Assembly (NCBI RefSeq): GCF_001952935.1
Contig: NZ_CP018319.1
Location: forward strand, 2,758,501-2,822,500
Source of the DNA: Pseudomonas frederiksbergensis
GTDB taxonomy: Bacteria > Pseudomonadota > Gammaproteobacteria > Pseudomonadales > Pseudomonadaceae
Length of the DNA: 64,000 nt
Reading direction: 5' to 3'
Below the pieces are notes generated by a model that made no database searches, was not told the origin of the DNA, and was given only the letters and a program-made list of their open reading frames with translations. A program made the position numbers and the translations under genes. Every line of letters begins with the position of its first letter. Position 1 is the first letter of the stretch. Shown piece by piece: positions 8,762 to 17,223 of this stretch.

Positions 8762-9190
8762 ATGGAAACGTTAACCGCCCTGAAAATCGCTCATATGGTG
8801 GCGACGGTGTTGCTGCTGGTCAGCGCGCTGGGTCTGGCGATCTGGGTCTGGCGCACGCGCCGTAACGGCGACGCAACGGCTCACACGCGCACGTTGCAGC
8901 GACCGTGGGTGTTTATCTGGCTGGTGATGGGGCTGGCGCTGCTGAGCATGCCGTTTACCGGCTGGTGGATGGTGCATCTGGTGGGCTGGCCGCTGGGGCA
9001 GGTCTGGTTGTTGGCTTCCAGTGTGCTTTACACCGTCGCGGCGTTGGGCTGGTTCTGGTTGCTGGTGCGGCTGAATCGGCTGCGCAAGGCGCCGGCAGCG
9101 GGCACTGGGAGGTTTACCTTTGCCCTCGCACTGTTCAGCTTCGTCTGCTTTATCGCCATTGCGGGGTTGATGGGCGCGAAGCCGGTTTAA
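8762..9190 (+). CDS. DUF2269-like integral membrane protein
   Basis: A 142-residue protein with four hydrophobic segments (starting at LKIAHMVATVLLLVSALGLA, then VFIWLVMGLALLSMPF, VWLLASSVLYTVAALGWFWL and FALALFSFVCFIAIAGLMG). The first segment with its His and the overall four-helix plan resemble DUF2269 inner-membrane proteins. AAGGAAA precedes the ATG at moderate spacing. It is 39 bases after ilvA and may be cotranscribed. Function unknown. Confidence 0.7.
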   Translation: METLTALKIAHMVATVLLLVSALGLAIWVWRTRRNGDATAHTRTLQRPWVFIWLVMGLALLSMPFTGWWMVHLVGWPLGQVWLLASSVLYTVAALGWFWLLVRLNRLRKAPAAGTGRFTFALALFSFVCFIAIAGLMGAKPV

Positions 9191-9211
9191 GTCGTGAAAC
9201 CGAGTTGACCC

Positions 9212-9289
9212 CATCGCGAGCAGGCTCGCTTCCACATTGGATTTGTGTTTGACGCAAATCTCCTGTGGGAGTGAGCCTGCTCGCGATGG
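9212..9289. repeat. Inside-out REP pair (CATCGCGAGCAGGCTCGC type)
   Basis: Arms CATCGCGAGCAGGCTCGCTT and its complement lie with the GTGGGAG ends pointing inwards, the reverse of the 88-bp REPINs. The spacer has its own dyad GATTTGTG...CGCAAATC. Confidence 0.85.
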
Positions 9290-9294
9290 CGATT

Positions 9295-9951
9295 TCAATC
9301 GCGCAACGAAATCACCGGCCAGCCACGCTTCTCGGCTTCAGCGCGCAAATTCGGGTCCGGGTCGACCGCAACCGGATTGGCCACTTGCTCCAGCAGCGCC
9401 AAATCATTCATCGAGTCGCTGTAGAAATAGCTGTCCTCCAACGAATACCCGGTTTCTTCCAGCCAACGATTCAACCGCGTCACCTTGCCTTCACGGAAGC
9501 ACGGAACATCGGTGCTGCGCCCGGTATAGCGGCCATCAACCATTTCACATTCGGTGGCGATCAGGGTTTCAACGCCCAGACGTGCTGCAATCGGCCCGGT
9601 AACAAAACGGTTGGTCGCGGTGATGATCACCAGCTTGTCGCCGGCCTCGCGGTGCTTGGCCAGCAGTTCGATAGCCTTGGGCAGGACAATCGGCTCAATG
9701 CAATCGCGCATGTAATCCAGGTGCCATTGATCCAGCGTGGCCATCTCGGTGCGGCCGAGGACTTCGAGGCAGAAGTTCAGGTAGGCATCGTTATCGAGCT
9801 TGCCGGCCAGGTAATCCTGATAGAACTCGTCGTTGCGTGCCTTGTAGGCAACGGCGTCGAGGAAGCCGCGCTCGCACAGGTAATCGCCCCAGGCGTGGTC
9901 ACTGTCACCGCCCAAGAGCGTGTTGTCCAAGTCGAATAAAGCCAGCCGCAT
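9295..9951 (-). CDS. HAD-IB phosphatase, likely histidinol-phosphatase
   Basis: A 218-residue haloacid dehalogenase hydrolase. Motif I is [14 protein letters not shown] at the very N-terminus, motif II is the ITATN segment, and the late Asp pair is [14 protein letters not shown]. This is the SerB-like subclass with a helical cap. The P. aeruginosa gene at the equivalent place next to rppH-ptsP (PA0335, from memory) has been reported to be the missing histidinol-phosphate phosphatase, so a role in histidine synthesis is the best guess. Sequence alone would also allow phosphoserine phosphatase-like activity. Confidence 0.8.
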   Translation of the reverse strand: MRLALFDLDNTLLGGDSDHAWGDYLCERGFLDAVAYKARNDEFYQDYLAGKLDNDAYLNFCLEVLGRTEMATLDQWHLDYMRDCIEPIVLPKAIELLAKHREAGDKLVIITATNRFVTGPIAARLGVETLIATECEMVDGRYTGRSTDVPCFREGKVTRLNRWLEETGYSLEDSYFYSDSMNDLALLEQVANPVAVDPDPNLRAEAEKRGWPVISLRD

Positions 9952-10094
9952 TGCAGTTACTCGCTGAAAAGTCTGTAGAAAGGCGTCCAGAATACGGACT
10001 TTTCACAAGAGTGCACATAAGGTAGACCGGCTCGTTGCTGCTATCACAACCTTTGTGGAACAATGCGGCGACATGCGTTTGCGAGGTTGTTGCC

Positions 10095-10574
10095 GTGATC
10101 GACCCCGATGGTTTCCGCCCCAATGTCGGGATCATTCTCACGAATGATGCCGGACAGGTGCTATGGGCTCGCCGTATCAATCAAGATGCCTGGCAGTTTC
10201 CACAGGGCGGGATCAACCCCCAGGAGACGCCGGAAGACGCCTTGTACCGCGAGTTGAACGAAGAAGTGGGTCTAGAGCGCGAAGATGTTGAAATTCTCGC
10301 CTGCACCCGGGGCTGGTTGCGCTATCGTTTGCCGCAACGTCTGGTCCGCACGCACAGCCAGCCGCTGTGCATCGGCCAGAAACAGAAATGGTTTCTCCTG
10401 CGCCTGGTCTCCAACGAGCAGCGGGTGCGGATGGATTTGACCGGTAAACCGGAATTCGATGGCTGGCGCTGGGTCAGCTATTGGTATCCGTTGGGCCAGG
10501 TGGTGACATTCAAGCGCGAAGTGTATCGACGCGCTCTCAAAGAGCTTGCCCCGCGCCTTTTATCGCGCGACTGA
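10095..10574 (+). CDS. rppH: RNA 5'-pyrophosphohydrolase
   Basis: This 159-residue Nudix hydrolase removes pyrophosphate from 5'-triphosphate mRNA, triggering RNase E-dependent decay. The Nudix box [20 protein letters not shown] is complete, with the REXXEE core. I chose the GTG at 10095 (protein [12 protein letters not shown]) because the family begins with this segment; the frame stays open upstream but with no family similarity. It ends 22 bases before ptsP, the usual pseudomonad and enterobacterial order, and the two are probably one operon. Confidence 0.94.
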   Translation: MIDPDGFRPNVGIILTNDAGQVLWARRINQDAWQFPQGGINPQETPEDALYRELNEEVGLEREDVEILACTRGWLRYRLPQRLVRTHSQPLCIGQKQKWFLLRLVSNEQRVRMDLTGKPEFDGWRWVSYWYPLGQVVTFKREVYRRALKELAPRLLSRD

Positions 10575-10596
10575 CGACGGAGTTCGACCCCGAGCC

Positions 10597-12876
10597 ATGC
10601 TCAATACGCTGCGCAAGATCGTCCAGGAAGTTAACTCCGCCAAGGATCTCAAGGCGGCGTTGGGCATTATTGTATTGCGCGTCAAAGAGGCCATGGGCAG
10701 CCAGGTCTGCTCGGTCTACCTGCTTGACCCTGAGACCAACCGCTTCGTGCTGATGGCCACCGAGGGCTTGAACAAGCGCTCGATCGGCAAAGTCAGCATG
10801 GCACCCAACGAAGGTCTGGTTGGCCTGGTCGGCACGCGTGAAGAACCGCTGAACCTTGAAAACGCCGCGGATCACCCGCGCTACCGCTACTTCGCCGAAA
10901 CCGGTGAAGAGCGTTATGCCTCGTTCCTCGGGGCGCCGATCATTCACCACCGCCGCGTCGTCGGCGTGTTGGTCATTCAGCAAAAAGAACGCCGCCAGTT
11001 CGACGAAGGTGAAGAAGCCTTCCTCGTGACCATGAGCGCGCAGCTCGCCGGCGTTATCGCCCACGCCGAGGCCACCGGTTCGATCCGCGGGCTGGGCCGT
11101 CAGGGCAAGGGCATCCAGGAAGCCAAGTTCATCGGCGTACCGGGTTCGCCGGGTGCGGCGGTCGGTACCGCGGTGGTCATGCTGCCGCCGGCCGATCTGG
11201 ACGTGGTACCGGACAAGACCATCACCGACATCGCCGCCGAACTCGGGCTGTTCAAGACCGCGATCGAAGGCGTACGCGCCGACATGCGCGCCTTGTCCGC
11301 CAAACTGGCCAACCAGTTGCGCCCGGAAGAGCGCGCGCTGTTCGATGTTTACCTGATGATGCTCGACGACGCGTCACTGGGCAGCGAAATCACTACCGTG
11401 ATCAAGACTGGCCAGTGGGCCCAAGGCGCGTTGCGTCAGGTGGTCGCCGAACACGTCAACCGTTTCGAATTGATGGACGACGCCTACCTGCGTGAGCGCG
11501 CCTCGGACGTCAAGGACCTCGGTCGGCGCTTGCTCGCCTACTTGCAGGAAGAGCGTCAGCAGACCCTGGTCTACCCCGACAACACCATTCTGATCAGCGA
11601 AGAACTGACGCCGGCAATGCTCGGCGAGGTGCCGGAAGGCAAGTTGGTCGGCCTGGTGTCGGTACTCGGTTCCGGCAACTCTCACGTGGCGATCCTGGCA
11701 CGCGCCATGGGTATCCCGACGGTGATGGGCCTGGTCGACTTGCCGTATTCCAAGGTCGACGGCATCCAGATGATCGTCGACGGCTACCACGGCGAGGTCT
11801 ACACCAACCCCAGCGAAGTGCTGCGCAAGCAGTTCGCCGAAGTGGTCGAGGAAGAGAAGCAACTGGCCCTCGGGCTGGATGCACTGCGGGACTTGCCGTG
11901 CGTGACCCTCGATGGCCATCGCATGCCGCTGTGGGTCAATACCGGCCTGCTGGCGGATGTGGCGCGAGCGCAGAAGCGCGGAGCCGAAGGCGTCGGTCTG
12001 TACCGCACCGAAGTGCCGTTCATGATCAATCAGAGGTTCCCAAGCGAAAAGGAGCAGCTGGCGATCTATCGCGAGCAGCTCGCCGCATTCCACCCGCAAC
12101 CGGTGACGATGCGCAGCCTGGACATCGGCGGCGACAAATCGCTGTCGTACTTCCCGATCAAGGAAGACAACCCGTTCCTCGGCTGGCGCGGCATTCGCGT
12201 CACGCTCGACCACCCGGAAATCTTCCTGGTGCAGACCCGCGCCATGCTCAAGGCCAGCGAAGGCTTGAACAATCTGCGGATTCTGCTGCCGATGATCTCC
12301 GGCACTCACGAACTGGAAGAAGCCCTGCACCTGATTCACCGGGCCTGGGGCGAAGTCCGCGACGAAGGCTGTGACGTGCCTATGCCGCCGATCGGCGTGA
12401 TGATCGAAATTCCGGCAGCGGTTTATCAGACCAAGGAACTGGCGCGGCAAGTGGACTTCCTGTCGGTCGGTTCCAACGACCTGACCCAGTACCTGTTGGC
12501 GGTGGATCGAAACAATCCGCGGGTAGCCGACCTCTACGACTATCTGCACCCGGCGGTGCTGCAAGCCCTTCAGAGCGTGGTGCGTGACGCGCATGCCGAA
12601 GGCAAGCCAGTGAGCATCTGCGGTGAGATGGCCGGTGACCCGGCGGCGGCGGTGCTGTTGATGGCGATGGGCTTCGACAGCCTGTCGATGAACGCCACCA
12701 ACCTGCCGAAAGTGAAGTGGATGTTGCGTCAGATCAACCTGAGCAAGGCCAAGGAATTGCTCGCGGAGCTGATGACCATCGACAACCCGCAAGTTATCCA
12801 CAGCTCGCTGCAATTGGCGCTGAAGAACCTTGGGTTGGCGCGGATGATTAATCCGGCTTCGGCCAAGACCCTTTAA
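10597..12876 (+). CDS. ptsP: Nitrogen-PTS enzyme I (PEP-protein phosphotransferase)
   Basis: This 759-residue protein starts the nitrogen phosphotransferase relay, taking phosphate from PEP and passing it to NPr. An N-terminal GAF sensor domain (about residues 1-150, with FVLMATEGLNKRSIG and LGAPIIHHRRVVGVLVIQQ) is followed by the enzyme I phosphohistidine segment GSGNSHVAILARAMGIPTV and a PEP-utiliser barrel with GVGLYRTEVPFM, PIGVMIEIPAAV and SVGSNDLTQYLLAVDRNN. Size and GAF domain separate it from the sugar-PTS enzyme I. It regulates metabolism rather than sugar uptake. The REP pair just after its stop may stabilise the 3' end. Confidence 0.95.
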   Translation: MLNTLRKIVQEVNSAKDLKAALGIIVLRVKEAMGSQVCSVYLLDPETNRFVLMATEGLNKRSIGKVSMAPNEGLVGLVGTREEPLNLENAADHPRYRYFAETGEERYASFLGAPIIHHRRVVGVLVIQQKERRQFDEGEEAFLVTMSAQLAGVIAHAEATGSIRGLGRQGKGIQEAKFIGVPGSPGAAVGTAVVMLPPADLDVVPDKTITDIAAELGLFKTAIEGVRADMRALSAKLANQLRPEERALFDVYLMMLDDASLGSEITTVIKTGQWAQGALRQVVAEHVNRFELMDDAYLRERASDVKDLGRRLLAYLQEERQQTLVYPDNTILISEELTPAMLGEVPEGKLVGLVSVLGSGNSHVAILARAMGIPTVMGLVDLPYSKVDGIQMIVDGYHGEVYTNPSEVLRKQFAEVVEEEKQLALGLDALRDLPCVTLDGHRMPLWVNTGLLADVARAQKRGAEGVGLYRTEVPFMINQRFPSEKEQLAIYREQLAAFHPQPVTMRSLDIGGDKSLSYFPIKEDNPFLGWRGIRVTLDHPEIFLVQTRAMLKASEGLNNLRILLPMISGTHELEEALHLIHRAWGEVRDEGCDVPMPPIGVMIEIPAAVYQTKELARQVDFLSVGSNDLTQYLLAVDRNNPRVADLYDYLHPAVLQALQSVVRDAHAEGKPVSICGEMAGDPAAAVLLMAMGFDSLSMNATNLPKVKWMLRQINLSKAKELLAELMTIDNPQVIHSSLQLALKNLGLARMINPASAKTL

Positions 12877-12885
12877 AAGGCTGAT

Positions 12886-12972
12886 GGCCCCATCGCGAGC
12901 AGGCTCGCTCCCACAGGGGATTTGTGTAGATCACAAATCAAATGTGGGAGCGAGCCTGCTCGCGATGGGGCC
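12886..12972. repeat. Inside-out REP pair (GGCCCCATCGCGAGC type)
   Basis: Arms GGCCCCATCGCGAGCAGGCT and complement, with the spacer dyad GATTTGTG-TAGAT-CACAAATC perfectly matched over 8 bp. It lies between the convergent ptsP and the NRDE gene. Confidence 0.87.
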
Positions 12973-12990
12973 CGCCCGGGCAACACCAAT

Positions 12991-13737
12991 CTAAACCCTG
13001 ACCTCTACCTCCCCCAAATGCCCGCCATACGGCCCAAAGCTCCGCTCGACCATATGCCGCGTCCCATCCGCATGCACGATCAACGCCGTACTCGCCCGCG
13101 TCCCATAAGTCGGACTGGCAATAAACACACTCGACAGCAACGTCTCGGTGGCCAACCCGACCCCGGTATCCGGCAGTTCGGCAAAAGGCGCCGTCTGCGG
13201 ATCATTCAGCAACGCCAATAAAGCCTGGGGTTGCGGGTCGTCCAGCACTTCTTCCAGCGCCGCCCGCGCCTTGAGCAGTTTCGGCCATGGCGTATCCAGC
13301 CCGGCGTTCGACACCCCATAAACCCCCGGTGGCAGCATCACCGCCTCAGTCTCCCGGGCATTGAAGTGCCACAGTTCGTTGGCATTACCGACCAGCAGGT
13401 TAAATCCGGCATATTCCAGCGAACGTGCAACAACGTCGCTCAAATAGTCATCTATCAGCATATCCCCACCAAGAAATCGCGCCACCAGCTCTCCTCGCGA
13501 CTTGCGTGCGGGCGGTTGATGCGGATCGCGGATATTGGTCAGTGCGGCGAAGCGTCCATTGGCGCCAACACCGAGCCAGGTGCCGCCGGCCTCCAAGTCG
13601 CGACCGGCATACACCTGCGGTGCTTCGGGCCACTGCGCCAGCGGCAGGCTGGGCCGGGCATAGAATTCGTCGCGGTTGGCCGCCACGATCAGCGGCTGGG
13701 CGTGACCCGGTCGCCAAGCGAAAACAATCAGGCACAT
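12991..13737 (-). CDS. NRDE family protein (TANGO2-like)
   Basis: This 248-residue protein opens with MCLIVFAWRPGHAQPLIVAA followed by NRDE, the motif that names the family (PF05742), with the Cys2 typical of N-terminal nucleophile-like folds. Other conserved pieces are GGTWLGVGANGRFAALTNIR and GVYGVSNAGLDTPWPK. The eukaryotic homologue TANGO2 is linked to metabolism and, in recent work, haem handling; bacterial roles are unsettled. It is a stand-alone gene between a REP pair and the TauE/SafE gene. Confidence 0.88.
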   Translation of the reverse strand: MCLIVFAWRPGHAQPLIVAANRDEFYARPSLPLAQWPEAPQVYAGRDLEAGGTWLGVGANGRFAALTNIRDPHQPPARKSRGELVARFLGGDMLIDDYLSDVVARSLEYAGFNLLVGNANELWHFNARETEAVMLPPGVYGVSNAGLDTPWPKLLKARAALEEVLDDPQPQALLALLNDPQTAPFAELPDTGVGLATETLLSSVFIASPTYGTRASTALIVHADGTRHMVERSFGPYGGHLGEVEVRV

Positions 13738-13871
13738 AAGGTGGTCCTTGTGTGTTTTTTGCTCACTCTACGCAGACATCGCTCATCGATCCATCGCCAT
13801 CCACAGTGGAGCCAGAGGCCATGCTTCCGTTACCATGCCGCTCCTGATTCGGGATGCTTGGGGATGTGGCC

Positions 13872-14654
13872 ATGGAATTTCTGCTCTATCTGGCGCTGGG
13901 CGCCTGTGCGGGCGTGTTGGCCGGACTGTTCGGGGTCGGCGGCGGGATCATCATTGTCCCGGTGCTGGTGTTCAGTTTCACCTTGCAGGGATTTGATGCG
14001 TCGATCCTGACGCATCTGGCAGTCGGCACCTCCCTGGCGACCATCATATTTACCTCGATCAATGCGATCCGCGAACATCACCGCCGCGGTGCCGTGCGTT
14101 GGCCGATTTTTGCCTGGATGACCCTCGGCATTCTGATTGGTGCCGGTTTCGGCGCGCTGACGGCCGAAGCGATTTCCGGGCCTAATTTGCAGAAGATCAT
14201 TGGTGTATTTGCGCTGATCATCGCCGTTCAACTCGCTTTGGACTTCAAACCCAAGGCCAGCCGAACGGTGCCGGGCAAAGTCGGTCTGACCGTGGCGGGC
14301 AGCGTCATTGGCTGGGCCTCGGCGATTTTCGGGATCGGCGGCGGCTCGTTGACCGTGCCGTTCCTGACCTGGCGCAGCGTGCCGATGCAGCAGGCGGTGG
14401 CCACTTCGTCGGCCTGTGGCCTGCCAATCGCCTTGGCCAGTGCATTAAGTTTCATGATTCTGGGCTGGCACGATCCGTTGTTGCCAGCCCATAGTCTCGG
14501 TTTTATTTATTTGCCGGCGTTGCTGGGGATTGCCCTGACCAGCATGGTCTTCGCCCGCCTCGGTGCGCGACTGGCCCACTCGCTGTCGCCGCGCTTGCTG
14601 AAAAGACTGTTTGCCGCTTTGCTGTTTTGCGTCGGCTTGAGCTTCTTGCTCTGA
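13872..14654 (+). CDS. TauE/SafE family membrane transporter
   Basis: A 260-residue integral membrane protein with about eight hydrophobic segments in two halves, each with the family's Gly-rich signature: GVLAGLFGVGGGIIIVPVLV near the N-terminus and WASAIFGIGGGSLTVPFL in the middle. Members are proposed exporters of sulfite or organosulfonates, but substrates vary and cannot be read here. The start at 13872 (MEFLLYLALG) has GGGGA seven bases upstream, better than the ATG at 13854. It is followed by lgt with an 82-base gap. Confidence 0.87.
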   Translation: MEFLLYLALGACAGVLAGLFGVGGGIIIVPVLVFSFTLQGFDASILTHLAVGTSLATIIFTSINAIREHHRRGAVRWPIFAWMTLGILIGAGFGALTAEAISGPNLQKIIGVFALIIAVQLALDFKPKASRTVPGKVGLTVAGSVIGWASAIFGIGGGSLTVPFLTWRSVPMQQAVATSSACGLPIALASALSFMILGWHDPLLPAHSLGFIYLPALLGIALTSMVFARLGARLAHSLSPRLLKRLFAALLFCVGLSFLL

Positions 14655-14736
14655 CGCGAAGCGCAATCCTGGCTTAATCCTGGCGTGACAGCGTCGCCCG
14701 GGAATTTGAAGGTTTCAACTCTAACGAGGAGTCGCA

Positions 14737-15543
14737 ATGCTGCCTTACCCGCAGATCGACCCGGTGGCATTGGCCATCGGTCCGCTGAAAATCCACTGGT
14801 ACGGCTTGATGTACCTGATCGGCATCGGCGGCGCCTGGCTGCTGGCGTCGCGCCGGTTGAACCGCTTCGACCCGACCTGGAGTAAAGAGAAACTCTCCGA
14901 CATGGTGTTCTGGATGTCGATGGGGGTCATCGTCGGCGGCCGCTTGGGCTATGTGCTGTTCTACGATCTGAGCGCTTACCTCGCCAACCCGCTGTTGATC
15001 TTTGAAGTGTGGAAGGGCGGCATGTCGTTCCATGGCGGGTTCATCGGCGTGATGCTGGCCGCGTTGTGGTTTGGTAAAAAGAACGGCAAGTCGTTCTTCC
15101 AGCTGATGGACTTCGTCGCACCGATGGTGCCGATCGGTCTGGGCGCCGGACGGATCGGCAACTTCATCAACGCCGAGTTGTGGGGCAAGGCCACCGATGT
15201 GCCTTGGGCGATGGTCTTCCCGACCGATCCGGCGCAACTGGCGCGCCACCCGTCGCAGCTGTATCAGTTCGCACTCGAAGGCGTGGCGCTGTTCGCCATT
15301 CTCTGGTTGTTCTCGCGCAAGCCGCGGCCGACCATGGCGGTGTCCGGGATGTTCGCGCTGTTCTATGGCATCTTCCGTTTCATCGTCGAATTCGTCCGCG
15401 TACCGGACGCGCAACTGGGCTATTTGGCCTGGAACTGGCTGACCATGGGTCAGGTACTGTGCGTACCGATGATCCTCGGCGGTCTGTTCCTGATCTGGCT
15501 GGCGTATCGCCGTGCACCGGCGGCTCCAGCAGCGGTTGTATAA
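14737..15543 (+). CDS. lgt: Prolipoprotein diacylglyceryl transferase
   Basis: This 268-residue inner-membrane enzyme moves diacylglycerol from phosphatidylglycerol to the lipobox Cys of prolipoproteins. It shows seven hydrophobic segments, the H-G-G signature in [20 protein letters not shown], and the Lgt signature [26 protein letters not shown] gives a strong ribosome site eight bases before the ATG. It is followed by thyA, the order seen in many gamma-proteobacteria. Confidence 0.96.
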   Translation: MLPYPQIDPVALAIGPLKIHWYGLMYLIGIGGAWLLASRRLNRFDPTWSKEKLSDMVFWMSMGVIVGGRLGYVLFYDLSAYLANPLLIFEVWKGGMSFHGGFIGVMLAALWFGKKNGKSFFQLMDFVAPMVPIGLGAGRIGNFINAELWGKATDVPWAMVFPTDPAQLARHPSQLYQFALEGVALFAILWLFSRKPRPTMAVSGMFALFYGIFRFIVEFVRVPDAQLGYLAWNWLTMGQVLCVPMILGGLFLIWLAYRRAPAAPAAVV

Positions 15544-15547
15544 ATTC

Positions 15548-15574
15548 GAACCCCGGGGCGACGGTCCCGGGTTC
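15548..15574. terminator. GC-rich hairpin between lgt and thyA
   Basis: Arms GAACCCCGGG (15548-15557) and CCCGGGTTC (15566-15574) with an eight-base loop and one bulged C. There is no U-run after it, so it is more likely an mRNA-processing or partial stop element than a full terminator; thyA's ribosome site follows. Confidence 0.4.
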
Positions 15575-15591
15575 AAGGACACAGGTAACTC

Positions 15592-16563
15592 ATGAAACAA
15601 TATCTCGAACTGGTCGCCCACGTCATCAAGAACGGCACCAAACAGGCCAACCGCACCGGCGTGAACACCATCAGCTTCCCAGGCGCGATGCTGCGTTATG
15701 ACCTCAAGGAAGGTTTCCCGGCGATCACCACCCGCAAGATGGCCTTCAAATCGGCCATCGGCGAGATGTGTGGTTTTCTGCGTGGGGTGAACAACGCCGC
15801 CGAATTCCGTGCGCTGGGCTGCAAGGTCTGGGATCAGAACGCCAACGAAAACGCCCAGTGGCTGGCCAATCCTTTCCGTCAGGGCGAAGACGACCTTGGC
15901 GAGATCTACGGCGTGCAATGGCGCAAATGGCCGGCGTACAAGCAGATCCCGGTCAGCAACCAGGCCGCCATCGAACAGACCCTGAGTCAGGGCTACCGCC
16001 AGATCGCCGAAGGCGAAGAAGACGGTCAAGCCTACGTGGTGCTGTACAAGGCGATCGACCAGATCCGCCAATGCGTCGATACCATCATCAAGGACCCGGG
16101 CAGCCGCCGCATCCTGTTCCACGGCTGGAACGTTGCCCAGCTCGACGAAATGGCCCTGCCGCCGTGCCACTTGCTGTACCAGTTCCATCCGAATGTGGAG
16201 ACCAAAGAGATTTCTTTGACTCTGTACATCCGCTCCAATGATTTGGGCCTGGGCACGCCGTTCAACCTCACCGAAGGCGCCGCGCTGCTGAGCCTGATCG
16301 GCCGCCTGACCGGTTACACGCCGCGCTGGTTCACCTATTTCATCGGTGATGCCCACGTCTATGAAAACCATTTGGACATGCTGAATGAACAGCTCAAGCG
16401 CGAGCCGTTCCCGATGCCGAAACTGGTGATCAGCGACCGTGTGCCGGAGTTCGCCAAGACCGGTGTTTATCAGCCGGAGTGGCTGGAGTTGATCGAGCCG
16501 AGCGATTTCTCGCTGGAAGGCTACGAGCACCACGCCCCAATGACCGCGCCGATGGCGGTGTAA
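15592..16563 (+). CDS. thyA: Thymidylate synthase
   Basis: This enzyme methylates dUMP to dTMP with methylenetetrahydrofolate. The catalytic Cys is in [12 protein letters not shown], the upstream Arg pair in [13 protein letters not shown], and the folate/dUMP segment in [17 protein letters not shown]. At 323 residues it is longer than the 264-residue E. coli enzyme; the extra residues lie in the region around [20 protein letters not shown] to [10 protein letters not shown], as in long-form ThyA proteins. Its cofactor cycle depends on folA at 29748 in the same window. Confidence 0.96.
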   Translation: MKQYLELVAHVIKNGTKQANRTGVNTISFPGAMLRYDLKEGFPAITTRKMAFKSAIGEMCGFLRGVNNAAEFRALGCKVWDQNANENAQWLANPFRQGEDDLGEIYGVQWRKWPAYKQIPVSNQAAIEQTLSQGYRQIAEGEEDGQAYVVLYKAIDQIRQCVDTIIKDPGSRRILFHGWNVAQLDEMALPPCHLLYQFHPNVETKEISLTLYIRSNDLGLGTPFNLTEGAALLSLIGRLTGYTPRWFTYFIGDAHVYENHLDMLNEQLKREPFPMPKLVISDRVPEFAKTGVYQPEWLELIEPSDFSLEGYEHHAPMTAPMAV

Positions 16564-16582
16564 GCCTCGACACCGAACCAAT

Positions 16583-16670
16583 GTGGGAGCGGGCTTGCTC
16601 GCGAAGGCGGTGGATCAGTCGACATCAATGTTGAATGAATGACCGCCTTCGCGAGCAAGCCCGCTCCCAC
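16583..16670. repeat. 88-bp REPIN, GTGGGAGCGGGCTTGC family
   Basis: Inverted arms GTGGGAGCGGGCTTGCTCGC/complement with the spacer CAGTCGACATCAATGTTGAA. It lies between the convergent thyA and cadR. Confidence 0.9.
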
Positions 16671-16688
16671 ATTTGATTTTCGGTGGTC

Positions 16689-17138
16689 TTAATGGCCGTG
16701 GCTGCGGCCGACATGGGAATGCTCAATCTCCGTCGCTACAACCCCGCCGCTGACCTCCAACCGCTGCAAAATCCCGCACTGATCGATATCCGGCCCTTCG
16801 CTGCAACGTTGGCGCAGGTCGTGCAGTTGTGTCTGCAACGCCATCAACCCATCGATCCGCGCCTTCACGTGATGAATGTGTTCGTCGATCAATGCATTCA
16901 CGCTTTCGCACTGATCCTGCGGACTGTCGCGCAGGGCCAGCAGGCTGCGGATTTCTTCCAGCGTCATGTCGAGGGTGCGGCAGTTGCGGATGAACGTCAG
17001 ACGCTCGGCGTGGGCCTGGGTGTAGACGCGGTAGTTGCCGTCGCTGCGGGCCGGCTCTGGCAGGAGGTTTTCGCGCTCGTAGTAGCGGATGGTTTCGACG
17101 GCGCAGTCGGTGAGTCTGGCCAGTTCTCCGATCTTCAT
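16689..17138 (-). CDS. cadR: Cd(II)/Pb(II)-responsive MerR-family regulator
   Basis: A 149-residue MerR-type activator/repressor. The winged helix-turn-helix is MKIGELARLTDCAVETIRYY followed by the coiled dimer helix; metal-site cysteines are seen at CRTLDM, in QCESVNALI and in the loop near RCSEGPDIDQCGIL. The His-rich tail (HSHVGRSHGH) is typical of CadR. I chose the ATG at 17138 since the family starts with MKIGELA; an upstream in-frame start would run through the cadA promoter. It is divergent from cadA and should control it from the 19-bp-spacer promoter at 17162-17192, and probably itself. Confidence 0.92.
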   Translation of the reverse strand: MKIGELARLTDCAVETIRYYERENLLPEPARSDGNYRVYTQAHAERLTFIRNCRTLDMTLEEIRSLLALRDSPQDQCESVNALIDEHIHHVKARIDGLMALQTQLHDLRQRCSEGPDIDQCGILQRLEVSGGVVATEIEHSHVGRSHGH

Positions 17139-17161
17139 GACGGCAATCTCCAAAAGGGTGC

Positions 17162-17192
17162 TTGACCCTATAGTGGCTACAGGGTCTTTACT
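17162..17192 (+). promoter_or_regulatory. MerR-type cadA promoter with CadR operator
   Basis: TTGACC (-35, 17162-17167) and TTTACT (-10, 17187-17192) are 19 bp apart, the over-long spacing that MerR regulators correct by twisting DNA. The spacer region carries the dyad ACCCTATAG-TGG-CTACAGGGT (17165-17185), with one mismatch, matching the known CadR/PbrR/ZntR operator style. Confidence 0.88.
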
Positions 17193-17223
17193 TGGCAACA
17201 GGCATCTTTCCGGACGCGACCCA

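Noticed and set aside
14674..16581. 635-codon open frame antisense to lgt and thyA
   Set aside because: Same bias artefact; it crosses two clear genes and the gap between them and has no recognisable domain.
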